Origin: Nymphaea colorata
Lineage: Eukaryota; Streptophyta; Magnoliopsida; Nymphaeales; Nymphaeaceae
NCBI RefSeq assembly: GCF_008831285.2
Contig: NC_045138.2
Span: 21,797,934-21,861,933 of the forward strand
DNA length: 64,000 bases
Direction: 5' to 3'
Both the position numbers and the translations under genes were made by a program. Shown one piece after another: positions 48,922 through 60,500 of the stretch. Each line of letters starts with the position of its first letter. Position 1 is the stretch's first letter. The notes under the pieces were generated by a model. The model had not been told where the DNA came from and did not search any database. It saw only the letters and a list, made by a program, of their open reading frames with translations.

Positions 48922-50559
48922 GTTGTGCATGAAGTTTGATCATGCGCAACTTGTTTTTCAATTCTCAGAAATGGTGCCCTGTGAATCCCTTGGTAAAAAG
49001 ATCAATCACTTGTTCAGACGTAGATATGTAAGTGGGAACAATCTCATCTTCCGCAACCTTTTGACGAATGAAGTGTTGATCAATCTCTATATGCTTAGTG
49101 CGATTATGTAGAACATGATTGAAGACAATCTTGATCGCGCTTTGGTTGTCACAAAATAGAGATGACTAAACAATGGGAAGAGAAAGTTCCCCAAACAGAT
49201 GACGTAACCATGAAGCTTTAGCAGTGCCTGCAGCCATTGCCCTACATTCTGCCTCAGTGCTAGATCTGGCAACTGCACGCTGTTTCCTGCTACTCCAATA
49301 AATAAGATTGGAATCAAGGAAGAGACAATAACCGAAAACTGATCGTCTATGGTTTGGATCGCCTGCCCAATCTGCATCAGTATAAGTGAAAATGTTGTGG
49401 TCATGCAAAACAGTTGACTGTCTTGTGTAGATGAGTCCATCCCCAAGAGTAGCCTTAAGATAACGCAAAATACATTTGGTAGCATCCATATGCCATTCTG
49501 TGGGTGCATGCATAAACTGAGAGACTTGATTCACAACATATACTATGTCTGGGCGTGTAAAAGTGAGATATTGTAACATGCCAACTATACTCCGATAGAA
49601 ACTAGGATTTGGGTATGCATGACTCCCATCAGATTTTTTATGAAGTGAATCCAAGTGTAACGAGAATATGAATCAATGAAAATAACATAATATTTACTCC
49701 CGGAAGAGGAAGAAATAGGAGCAGGCCCCCAAACATCAGAACAAATGGTGTCAAATAACTTCGAAGCTCACTTATTTATTCATTGAAAAGAAAGAGCATG
49801 ACTCTTACAAATATGACAACTTGAGCACATGCTAGCCTTACTGACAGAACTTAGACTGGACTTTTGTAATAGTCTGTTTGTAACAAGATTTTGAATGAAA
49901 GACTGACTACAATGTGCTAAATGATCGTGCTAAAGAGATGACATATCATACTCTGTGATATTGACTTCATTATGACTCGGAAAAGATGAATCTGAAACAC
50001 AAGACTTAGACACTTTTGGAGCTTCTTCAATGACGTACATGTGTCCTTTGCGAACACCCTCAGCGAATATCTTCTTGGTTCGAGCATCCTTAACATAAAT
50101 AGAAGAATGAGTAAACTCAACAGAGGAATGAGTATCATCAATAAGCTTTGATATAGAAATGATATTTTTCTTGACAATTGGGACAACAAGAACATGCTTT
50201 AAAGGTATTGAGGAATGATACATGGATAAGTGTGCATTTCCAATATGTGATATTTTGTGATAGGAACCATCTCCTGTGACAACTGAGCTTTTACCTAAAT
50301 AAGGAAGAGCACTAGAAAGCTTACCTGCGTCACCAGTTACATGAGCTGCAGCACCAGAATCCACATATCATTGTCCTTTTCATTTTGCTTGAGATTGATT
50401 TTAGACAACGCTGTCATTAGAATCTACTGCACATCAGGGGAAATGTTCGATGCTGCAGTCATATTTGAAACAGATGACCCTGTTGCTTTATTGTCACGCC
50501 GGACCTGTTTTCCCTTATTCTGTGGGTTATGCCAATATTCTGACTTCACATGACCTCTC

Positions 50560-50610
50560 TTATTGCAATAAAAACAAGTAGGTATCCTTCGTAGTACATT
50601 TGCCTGTGCA
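50560..50610 (-). other. Copia gag zinc knuckle with its last Cys replaced
   Basis: The minus strand encodes CFYCNKRGHVKSEYWH. A CCHC knuckle needs C-x2-C-x4-H-x4-C; the last position is Tyr. This agrees with loss of function. Confidence 0.75.
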
Positions 50611-51440
50611 TGTGTGTTAGGTGTAGGAAGGATACCTCTCCCCATCCCTGTCTGTGAGTTCCAAACTCTTGGACGACTTCCTTGTAAAACATGAGTACCA
50701 GTGACCAATACATTGTGACCGCCAGAATGAACTAATTCATGTCGTTGTACACGACTTGCTTCATGTTGAATCAACTTTGCTTTCAAGTCTTCAAAAGAGG
50801 GAAGAACAGACAATACCTTTAAAGCAGTGCAGAAAACATCAAATCTTGGCCCCAATCCACTCAAAGCCTATTGTACCTTGTCCTTGTCACTGACTGGATG
50901 CCCTATGATGACAAGCTGATTGCTAACATTTTTTATCTCATGTATATATTCTAAGACTGAACGTGTACCTCACTTGGTATCTTGAAATTGCCTCTTGAGT
51001 TGTAGAAATCTCGCTTCTGATATTTGAGAATATGTGGTAGCAAGTACATTCCCACAACTCAAGTGCTGAAAGATCATCATCAACACCCGCCAAAATTTCC
51101 TCTGATAGTGTGGAGGTAATATAAACAACAAGAAATTGATCATGAGCCATCCACATCTCATATTCAGGATTGATTTTTTGCAATAGTCTCTTGAACTTGC
51201 CCTCCAGTATTCTTCACCTCTCACATAATCCATTCAGGTGGCGCAGGTGTGGTGCCATTGAGATGTCCATAGAGACGGTGACTCTTAATGAATAGGACTA
51301 TTTAACGTTTCCATGTCAAATAATTGATATGATTTAGCTTTTGTGAGATAAGTTGGGAGAGAAAATTAGACGACAAGATGCAAGCAGTGGGGATCCATAT
51401 ATGCAATAATCAGAAAATAGGAGAAAAATATAAATTTTGA

Positions 51441-51680
51441 GATTAGGGTTAGGTGGCTGAGGGTAGGACAAATTAGGGCAGATGGTAGGGTTAGGGCAGA
51501 TTAGGCAGACGGTAAGATCAGGGCAGATTAGGGTAAACAATAGGATTAAGAAAAATTAGGGCAAAAAATTTGAGGATTAGGGTTAGGACAGAAATTTGGG
51601 GATTAGGGCAGAAAATAGAGATTTGAGGATTATGACATAAAAGAAACAAAGATTAGGGCAAAAATTAGAGATTCTTACCT
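51441..51680. repeat. ATTAGGG-rich degenerate repeat in the copia 5' leader
   Basis: The plus strand repeats GATTAGGG(TTAGG/CAGA) units at irregular 15-30 bp spacing, e.g. GATTAGGGTTAGG at about 51441 and 51574. The words resemble plant telomere repeats (TTTAGGG) but are mixed with AGGGCAGA units. It lies between the PBS side and gag, antisense to the element. Confidence 0.75.
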
Positions 51681-51702
51681 AACATTCTCAGTGGCAAAAC
51701 TT

Positions 51703-51715
51703 GTTTATGATACCA
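51703..51715 (-). other. Primer-binding site of the copia element
   Basis: Directly inside the 5' LTR the minus strand reads TGGTATCATAAAC, close to TGGTATCAGAGC, the site complementary to the 3' end of initiator methionine tRNA. Confidence 0.85.
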
Positions 51716-51979
51716 TGTAAGATTTTGATATCTAATACTTAGATGCAAGAAGAGGAAAAGAAAAGTAGACGGCACGTCCAAGCAAGAGAGAGATGAAAGA
51801 GAACAACAACAAATGACATCTACCTCTTGTTATCATTATATACTAATCACGATTTAAGGTACATCATAAAATGCACAAAATAACAATAAGATTTACAAGT
51901 ATGCCACCGCCCATGGTGTGTTGGGCTGGATCAAATGGGTCGGGTCTGGGTGACCCGATCCATATGTACAAACTTAACA
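51716..51979 (-). repeat. 5' LTR of the copia element
   Basis: 264 bp with TG...CA ends matching the left LTR. On the minus strand a TATATAA box (about 51836-51843) would serve transcription of the element. Confidence 0.9.
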
Positions 51980-52653
51980 CTTTCACCTCATATGGCAGAG
52001 GCATAAAAATTGAACGAGGACACAATATTTTTACACATAACCAGCTCCAAAGTGTAGGTCCTCGAATAAAATACTTCTAAAAGGAAAAAAGGAAAAAAAA
52101 ATCGCCATCGAAAACATAACTACTCCATAGGAATTCCTCTATAATAACATACGCTCCCATAGAACGTCATTTCAAGAAATCGCACAGAAGTGATAGATCA
52201 CTCTTCCAAAATGAAAAGCCTCTAAGTTAAAAATTTCTAGCCATCTATTTATAATATTTAATACACGAAGATGAAAATTCACTAAACGTAAATCACGAAT
52301 CTATGTCTACGTATGATCGTATTTCCGATGAATCAGCACACGGATAAAGATACAAAATTTTGAAATGCCCGAGGAGGGGATGGAATCCCTCTCATCCGCT
52401 ATTAGAAGAGGAAGGCACCAGCCACCCAACGCGCGTATCTATCTCGTTTTTCAATTCAAATAGGAGAGAAAGAATCGGCCAAACTCATACGTGAGAGATT
52501 ATCGGAAGTCTGTTGCAGCCCCAAAATTAGAGGGAAAAAAAAGAACGCGCAAAAGTGGCACCTCTCAAGTGGCTTCGTCCCTGTCCCTTCCCTTTCCATG
52601 CCATACTCGACAACGACGACGACGGCAGGGGTGATCGGCGGTGTGTCGGGAAA
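51980..52653. other. 5' flank of the 230-aa coiled-coil gene
   Basis: AT-rich, then a purine-rich stretch before the gene. An in-frame upstream ATG at 52555 would add 33 residues (MAPLKWLRPC...); I treat this part as leader. No repeat recognised. Confidence 0.45.
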
Positions 52654-53577
52654 ATGGACGGATCAACTTCGGAAATAGAAGAGCTCTCAAAGATGGCAGA
52701 ACGAAAGCTCTCCATCAGAAGCAGCAATGATCCACGCCTTGGTGGTGGTCTCCAACTTCACAATCCGTCGTCATTCTCTTCATCATCTTCTTCTGCATTA
52801 GTTAATGTGCTTCAGAGATTGGATCAGATAGATCTTCGGGTAACATCGCGTCATGAGCCATCTCATTCCGAGTCGATCTTTTGATTTCTTATCCTTGCTG
52901 TCCAGAATTTAAAAATCTTTCATCGTTGGGAGGGGGGTGATCGGTTTTCTGCTGATGGGGTTTTCAGCTGAAGCAGATAGAGGACAAGAGGGGTCCGGCG
53001 ACGTCGTCATCGGGAAGCCATCAGCGTTGTGGAACTTGTCCACCCAACAGCTACCAATCTCTCAAAGTGGCGACCATCAACCTGGAGAAGCGTTGCAGAT
53101 CGTTGGCAGCGACGCTTGAAGAGGTCCAGTTCAAAGGCACCCTCATGGACCGAGTCCGATCACTCGAGAATCGGATTCTACAGGTGCTCTTGCCTTCCCC
53201 ACGTTCTTCTTTTATGAACTGGAGAGTTTTCAAGTCTTTCCCTTCTTGGTCTTTTTGAATTCATCCATTGGTGATGTTTCTGGCAGTTGAGCAATGAATT
53301 GGACAGTGGAAGCAGAACAAGCTGCCTCCTGCTAAAGGCAACAGATGAGAATGAATGGCGTCAACAACCAGCAGGCGGCAAGCATGATCCGTCGTACTTC
53401 CAACCATCCAACCAAGGACCTGGGAAGCAAGGAGTGGACCTTTATGCGCGTTTTCATCAAAGCCCAGAACCTAAATCACGGGAAAAAGGTCAGAAGAACG
53501 TCAGCAGGCACAGGAACGAGACGAAAAAGGCTGACAGGAATTGGCCCTACAGGAGATGGTTTTCGTTGGGGTGCTGA
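52654..53577 (+). CDS. Uncharacterised plant coiled-coil protein, 230 aa
   Basis: Exons 52654-52839, 52968-53183 and 53287-53577 are joined by clean GT/AG borders, all between codons (phase 0), giving 230 aa. Residues 1-62 have an acidic start (MDGSTSEIEELSKMAERKLS) and a Ser run before LVNVLQRLDQIDLRLKQIED. A second heptad-like stretch covers about residues 95-145 (INLEKRCRSLAATLEEVQ, LMDRVRSLENRILQLSNELD). The C-terminal 80 residues are hydrophilic and basic and end in YRRWFSLGC. No catalytic motif, signal peptide or membrane segment is seen. The conserved splice phase and codon-like composition support a real gene. I do not recognise the family with certainty; a structural or scaffolding role is only a guess. 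An alternative upstream ATG at 52555 is in frame. Confidence 0.75.
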
Positions 53578-54543
53578 AGGGACAAGCCCTTCACCGTCTT
53601 CTCATGTGTTGGTTTCAATAAATTTGTCAAAGATGAAATGAAGAAACGAAGAACGCCAACGTCGATGTCCAACAGCCATATCTGGATGTGCACTCCAAGC
53701 TTCTACTCAAGGAGGAAGAAGAACCACACCTTTGTAATTCTACTTAAGGAGAACGGGTTTTGACCATATCTAGATAAAAAATTCTTAGGATTTTCTAAAT
53801 TTCTCCAAAATTTAGAGCACCCACTTTACTGCGTGATTGTTACAGAAAAAACGAAATGGAAAAGAAAGATAATGAAGAAAAGACTGCAGTTTGGATTGTT
53901 TTTGTTTTTTTATCCCGCAGACATACCAGGAAAAACGTGAACCACTTTATAACTGTTGCGTGACTTATGCGGCCTCGTTCTAGCATTCCTCTCTCAATGT
54001 TTTTCTCTCTGTTCTTTCCTGACACATCTTCCTGTTGCTTGATTGTTTAAATGACAAACCTAAATATATTTTCAAGTATGTTAAAGGCGCTATGAGACCC
54101 AGGAACCAATCTCTGAAATTGTGATTTCGCAGAGAGAAGCCTCGTTCATGATCTATGTTTCTAGAGCATCAAGCGTAGGATTGCCGTCAAGGGAAAGGCC
54201 ACACAGGATTAGTTTATGGATGATTTGCAATTGCAGAAGCTAAATACCCCAAGCGTTAATCCAAAATGATTTGGTCCAGCCAGTCTCTTATGCATGCAAA
54301 AATTCAAGCATACTTACCATGTAGTCAATTGAAAATGGAATCAAAATATTATTTTACCAAGTAAAAAATCAATACTCAGACCCACTATTACATGGAAAAC
54401 CAACAGAAATAAAAGGAAGAAGAAAAAAACATAAGAAAGATCGAGCTTCCCTTGCAATTAAGGACTCACCCACGAATCTGTGGCTTTCCCAATCAAAACA
54501 ACAGACACCATACAGACAGAGCCAGACGGCTAGAATACTGAAT
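53578..54543. other. Region between convergent genes
   Basis: Holds the 3' ends of the 230-aa gene (+) and of the long coiled-coil gene (-), which converge here. No other gene or repeat seen. Confidence 0.5.
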
Positions 54544-57500
54544 TCACATGGCAGAAAGGTGAGAAGCAGCAACCTTTGCTAACTGTTCACCAGAAAGTTT
54601 GGTGATGACTTCGACAGAAATAAGCTTCTTATCCAACTTTTCAAACTCCTCGCCCTCGAAGTTATATGACAGCTGCAGCTTCGATGCTTCAGAGTCAGCA
54701 TCTTCAGCCTCCGAAAGTAAACTCCCGGCTTCGTCGAGATCACCCATCTCAAGTGCAGAATACCTCTCAGCCATTGCCTCTGCAGCGACCAATCTGAGCC
54801 TCTTGCACCTTGCAAGTGCCGCCTCTTTTTCCTTGCAGAGCACAGTCTCTTCAGTCTCCCGCAATTTCCTTGTCGTTTGCTCAATTTCTTCCTCTGCTTC
54901 CTTCAATTCTAAAGCAGCATCATCTATCTTTTTCTGGAGGTTTTCCTTCTCTAAGCTCAGCGCCTTTGACTCAGCAGCTATTCGTCCTGCTTCCTTGAAA
55001 TTTCTTGCAGCAGCAGCGACTTTCTTTTCGGCCTCAAGCTCTGGGCCCCTTCTGTTGATGAAATTTATCCTTAGCTTGGACGAGGCTACCTCCTGTTGGA
55101 TGGTTGCTCTCTTCGAGGATAATTCCTGTTAGAAACAGGGCAAGTTAATTCCAAACTCCATCATCTAAAAGTTAGTTCCATTAATAAGTATTAAACCGAG
55201 GGAGTGAAAAGGTGTTCATGCACTCACTGGTTCAGCCGAAACGGTCAAAACTATTAAAAGACATTAAAAAAAAAAAAACCAAAAATGTACAAGAACTCTC
55301 AAAAAATCTTAACCAACTTAAAAAATTAAGTAAAAAGCTGACATGTGGCACTCTTAAATAGATTCAGTTAAGATTTTTTAGTTAATTTGGAGCTTTTTAA
55401 AAGGTCCCACCAAATTGAATTGGTTAAGACCACTTAATCATCCATTAATGCTTTCGTGGGACCTTTTAAAATTGATTTTCAAACTAAAGGATGATTAAAG
55501 ATTAAAAATCTGTCAATAAAAAACAGTCGCCACTGAAGCATTAGCGGTTTATGATGCTTTTAATGACAAATTTTTAATTTATAATCATCTAACAACATCC
55601 CGCATCATCCAGCAGATTTGAATTCTCTCTCTCTCCCCTCTCTCTCTTTATATATATATATACATATAGACACACATACACATGCATACACGAGAGAGAA
55701 GGAGGAAGTAATGCAACGATACTGTCGCAGTACCTACACCGTTGCCAAAGAAATCATAGCTAGAAGCTACACTATGCAATCACGCCCTTTATGCATTTCA
55801 CGGTCTCATGACAGGATGGTTATTATAATATTATCTTGTTTGGACATGAAAAATGAATTTCCATGTTCTAAGACTGGCAACTTGTGGGCTGTTGATTTCT
55901 CAGTATCTCAGGATAGCCAAATTTACTTCAGAATTACATGATCCAAAAAGTTGTTTTCCAATAAAACATATGTAGATCGCTGTTAACCGAAAAACTAGTT
56001 GATGAAAACATAAATTCTTAGAAGCAGGTATAAGTGCATTGGAGTACCTCCTATATACGTGCTTATATGGGCGTGTCTTTTTATCCTTTTCGCTATATGC
56101 CACATATGTCAGTGTCCACATCCATGCAACTTAGATTGTAATTAAACTTTGTGATCTCTTGACGACATTTATAGCTTTTTTCAATTCATCCATGTACCCA
56201 AGATCCTCAAACATGCCATTGTGTGACCGGATATTGCATGAGGTCCAGAAAATATCTTTAATAAACAGGTGCTGCGTGTGTACACTACGTAATGTTGGCA
56301 CAACTTACATTGTAAGTAAACTTGGGATCTTGGCAGCATTTAACGGTTTCTTTCAATTCATCTACATAGCCAACATCCTCAAACATCCACATTATGCAAC
56401 AAGTAATGCATTAGTTCTGAAAATGTCCAATCGTCATCTGCAGCTGCTTCTTATAAACCTCCATTTGGTGATTTCCAGTAATGAAATTGACTGTATTTTC
56501 AGGGCCGACCTCATTCACAGTTGCATCAAATAGAGAAAAGATAAGGTCTATAGTCTTTGGTTTATCTGATAAATCCATGGATTCTAGAAACAGTTTTTGT
56601 ATTTGTCCTTTTGTCTTCCATAAAGTAACACTCTTATGTCCTTTCCGTACATCTATTTTTTATCACAATATGCCTTAGCTTCCTCTCATTAGCTTCAACA
56701 ATCTTCTTCCTCGATGCATGACATGACATGGCAATTTGTACCCAATAAGAATGTGCACATTGACTGGAATATGTATATCACAAAAAAATGCACTCATTGT
56801 TGAGTCAACTGCTTGTGGTCATAGCAATAAAAGTATCACGTTAGGAATTGGAGCCATACTAGGGGGAAAAGCTCCCAAATCATGCTTGTTATCTACATCT
56901 AGCTTTTATGCTTTCTCCTGCGATTTCCTCTTCTCTTCCAGATATAAGTGCCACTAGCATATACAGAATTACAAACATAGCATCCTCTGTCCTACAGCCC
57001 ATTGGTTGAGATCTTCTGCTAGGATTTATGGGATCAGAAACACCGAAGAAAATTAGACAACTCATGGCTCATCGCCACCATTTTCTTTGCCTAGTCCTAT
57101 CAATCTTTTGCTGGCTTGGATTGGATAGCAAAACTTTCAATAGACCCCTCAACAACCATGAGCTACGCAAGATAAATGACACCTTAGTCAAGAAATACAC
57201 ATGAGGATTCCTTTCTCAAAAGTAACACGACTTTGTGTATCCCTGGCTTTTAGTTGAATGAACATTTCCGTGCCATCAGAAGTCATTATTCCTCAGAAAC
57301 TTCAAGAAAACATTGTTCAGTTGGAGGGAGAAATATGCTTCCAAAGACAAAATCCAAAAAATGGCCTCTTTCTTTGCATGATATCTGTTCCAACTTGAAG
57401 TTTTCCCCTCAAACATGCAAAACTTCCTCCAAGAACATCTGAAGCTGTGAAGCTGTCAAGTGAGTGCAGGTGCATATACATAAATATATATGCACACACA

Positions 57501-60500
57501 AATCTTCCAGACAGCACCATTATGATTTATGAACTAATTGTAGCTCAGGAGGATAATCTGAAATACTACCAAGGTCATTGAAAAGTTCAATAAGGCAATA
57601 GTTTTCTCTGAGCCAGTGAAATCAACCAAGCTCTATGATGCTACACATTTGCCCATTGAGCGAACTCAAACTTATTTTGTCTTTTGTCTTGCATCCACAT
57701 TACATGTCAAGGTGCACAGGTTTGTGAACTTTTGACCATCAGCCTTATCCTCCTTGCTAAATGGAAAATGCTGAAGGTTAGAAATGGCAAATTAGATATA
57801 GATATGAAAAAATTTACATGATCTTTTGTTGAGGCACACTCCTTCACTTTAAAATCCTTGTTCTTAAATATAGGGTTCCTTCAAGAATGAAAAAGTCCCA
57901 GTTTTATATTAAACTCTACTTTTGAATACATAAATGGAGCTTAAGAGAGAGAAAGGGCGTGGGGGCTGCTAGCGAGCACTGTCCACTACCTTCTCATCTC
58001 ATATGGTTTTTTACCTTCATTCTTGAGGGGGTTTTCCACGTTACATCGTGTGTCTGTGTGTGGTGCTTGTTTCTACAGAAAGGATGCTCCTCAGATGCCA
58101 ATATAAAAAATAGCAAAAAAGCAACCAGGAATTGTGGCACTAGATTCCAAAGCACAATGATCACATAACTCTTTTGCATCCAGTGAAACTAAGAAATTTG
58201 CTTTAATGGAGAAAAATGCAAAGAATGGAGGATTTGAAGTTCTAGCTTCCCTTTCCATTAGTTAACAAGAATCACTACATCTGATGCAACACAAGCAAAA
58301 GTCCTCCATCAGATGTACACTTGCCACCCTGATGAAGCCTGATTGGTCCACTAACTGGCAAATAATGGACGAAGTGATTGGATAGAAAGAAAATAATTTT
58401 ATACAATGATATATTAGAAACATGACCAATACAAGGGACATGAAAATCATTTGTTTCAAAGAATACTTCTGGATGGAACCAGCATGCTTAACCTCTAGTG
58501 ATATTCAACTACCTATATAAATATTCTGGACTACAATCTGATAAGGAAGATAGATCAGGTGTCATGTGGAAGATGCTCCTGAATAGTGAAGAGCAAATAC
58601 ATGGAAGAGAAAAAGAAAATGTGAAAAAAAAGTTGGTTGCATAGCTGAAGCTTTACGAAGAAGCTTCTGCAACTACAGAATGATGAAAACAGTTACCACT
58701 ACTAACAATTGTGACCAGTTGTCCTACAATAAAGGCCATAGTATAAATTGAAGTAAAAGACAGAAGCAGTAGGAACGATGGTTTTACGGGCCAAGAAAGC
58801 AAAATCAGTAACAACAGTAGCAGCAATAAGACTGAAACATTTCTTCTTGGGACTACTGTGCTTCAACTAACTTGATGAAAGACTATTTAGAGCAATGCAT
58901 ATAACTTTGTTCTGTTCAGCAAACTACACTCATTTTCCACCAGAGACAAAGATTAATGAACAGATACAATGATCGACCAAGTTTGACAGCTGATAGAGCT
59001 GAATCGTTAAGAACTGCTTTAACAGCCACCATCCATTTTAAAATAAATGAGTTCTCCGCTTAAGGCCTCAGGGATGGTGGATCCCTCTAAAGACCTCAGG
59101 GTTGATAGGAAACAGATTAGACATTAAAGTCCATATTTTTCATAATTAGATATTTGTTATCTCACATACCCATGAAATCTATCTTACAGATGTTTAATTT
59201 TCATTATGTATACTATTGAAATCCGGTTACAAGGCCCATTCCATTTATGCAATATTCAACTTTTCTGAGACCCTGTAGTTTAGCCTGAGACTGTTCTGTC
59301 TTGAAGCGACACATCCCATGTGAGATGATCAGTCACATCTCATGCAAGCAGATTCAGCTTCCCAACAAGGTCAAAGGGACAAAAGGCTACTTCATTCTTA
59401 GGACCTTGCATCCATTCCCAATCCATACAAAGCAAAAGCGAATGAAAAACAATGTACACTAACCTGAAGAGAGGTTCGTGCAGCAGAAATCTCTTGTCTG
59501 AGTGCATCTACCTGCTCCACAATTATTTCTTCAGTCTTGACAAGCCTGGACTTTTCTGCACTGGACTTCAACACAGACGATGAAAGAGATTTCCTCATAT
59601 GCAACAGATCAGATCGTGCCCTTGCTTCTTCTTTAGCAAGGGTTGCTATTGCATTAAGCTTCGATGTTTTCTCCTCAGCCACTGACAGGAACTGATCAAC
59701 GTCCTGTTTTTTTATTTCTAGTGCTTCAATTTCTGATGTAATCCTGTGCAACGCAGATTTCAGTTTGTCTTCTTTCCTATCAATGTCAGACTGTGACTGA
59801 TGAAACCCAGAGACCACATCATCGATTCTTTTGTTCACCACCTGGATTACAGCATCACATTCAGCAATCTCTGCTTCTTTAGTTCTTACCAAAGCAAGTA
59901 GTTTCTCCAACTCCTCCACAAGCTCTGCTCGCTTTCTGCATAAAACTTCTTTCTCTTTATTGTCATCCTCAATCAAACAGTCAATAGAACTATTCAGTGA
60001 AGAACATGCATCGTCTATCAAGTGCGTCTCGATCTCAATTTCCATTTTCTTCACCTCTAACTGCTCCTTGGAAGAAAGCCAATCTTCCATATCATTCGAG
60101 TAAACCAGATGGGCATCCTTCCTAGCTGCATCAGAGGTAACTGCAGTGTCCTGACAAAAGCGGAGAACCGATGTTATAACTCCAACCAACATCTTATGGA
60201 AGGGACAAGCAAAAGGACTTCAACGAACTGCACTATGAATATAAGAGGGCGTCTATTAACGCAAGTGGTGGTCTGAAATTCCCAAGGTTGATCCTCTCTG
60301 AACAGCAGCCCCACACATTCCAAATTAAAGAACGAATCAGGAAGAACAAGCACCAGATATTAGAAGATTTAGATTAAACATGAACACCATAACTACAATC
60401 AGCACGGATAGAAAAGAAGCAAATTCTGCTAACGTATGGAAATTTAATAGACGCTTTAATATCGATCAACCGGTTATATAGCAAGAACCTCCACATTAAT

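Larger units (their letters stand above)
48634..51979 (-). mobile_element. Internally deleted Ty1/copia LTR retrotransposon
   Basis: Both LTRs (48634-48910 and 51716-51979), a Met-initiator-type primer-binding site and a polypurine tract define a minus-strand element of 3.35 kb, against roughly 4.5-5 kb for a full copia. In coding order: a gag region with MQKINPEYEMWMAHDQFLVV and a zinc knuckle region (about 51233-50424, several frames); protease beginning DSGAAAHVTGD (50364); an integrase start with VWGPAP and YSRYTWIH (to about 49665); then an abrupt jump to SDGSHAYPNPSFYRSIVGML, TRPDIVYVVNQVSQFMHAPT, TDADWAGDPNHRRSVFGYCL and SSTEAECRAMA, the RNase H end. Most of integrase and nearly all reverse transcriptase are missing. 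Flanks are CTTAG (left) and CTTTC (right), so no clean target duplication remains. Confidence 0.92.

Noticed and set aside
51441-51680. Interstitial telomere
   Set aside because: The units are irregular, mixed with AGGGCAGA, and lie exactly within the leader of the copia element.
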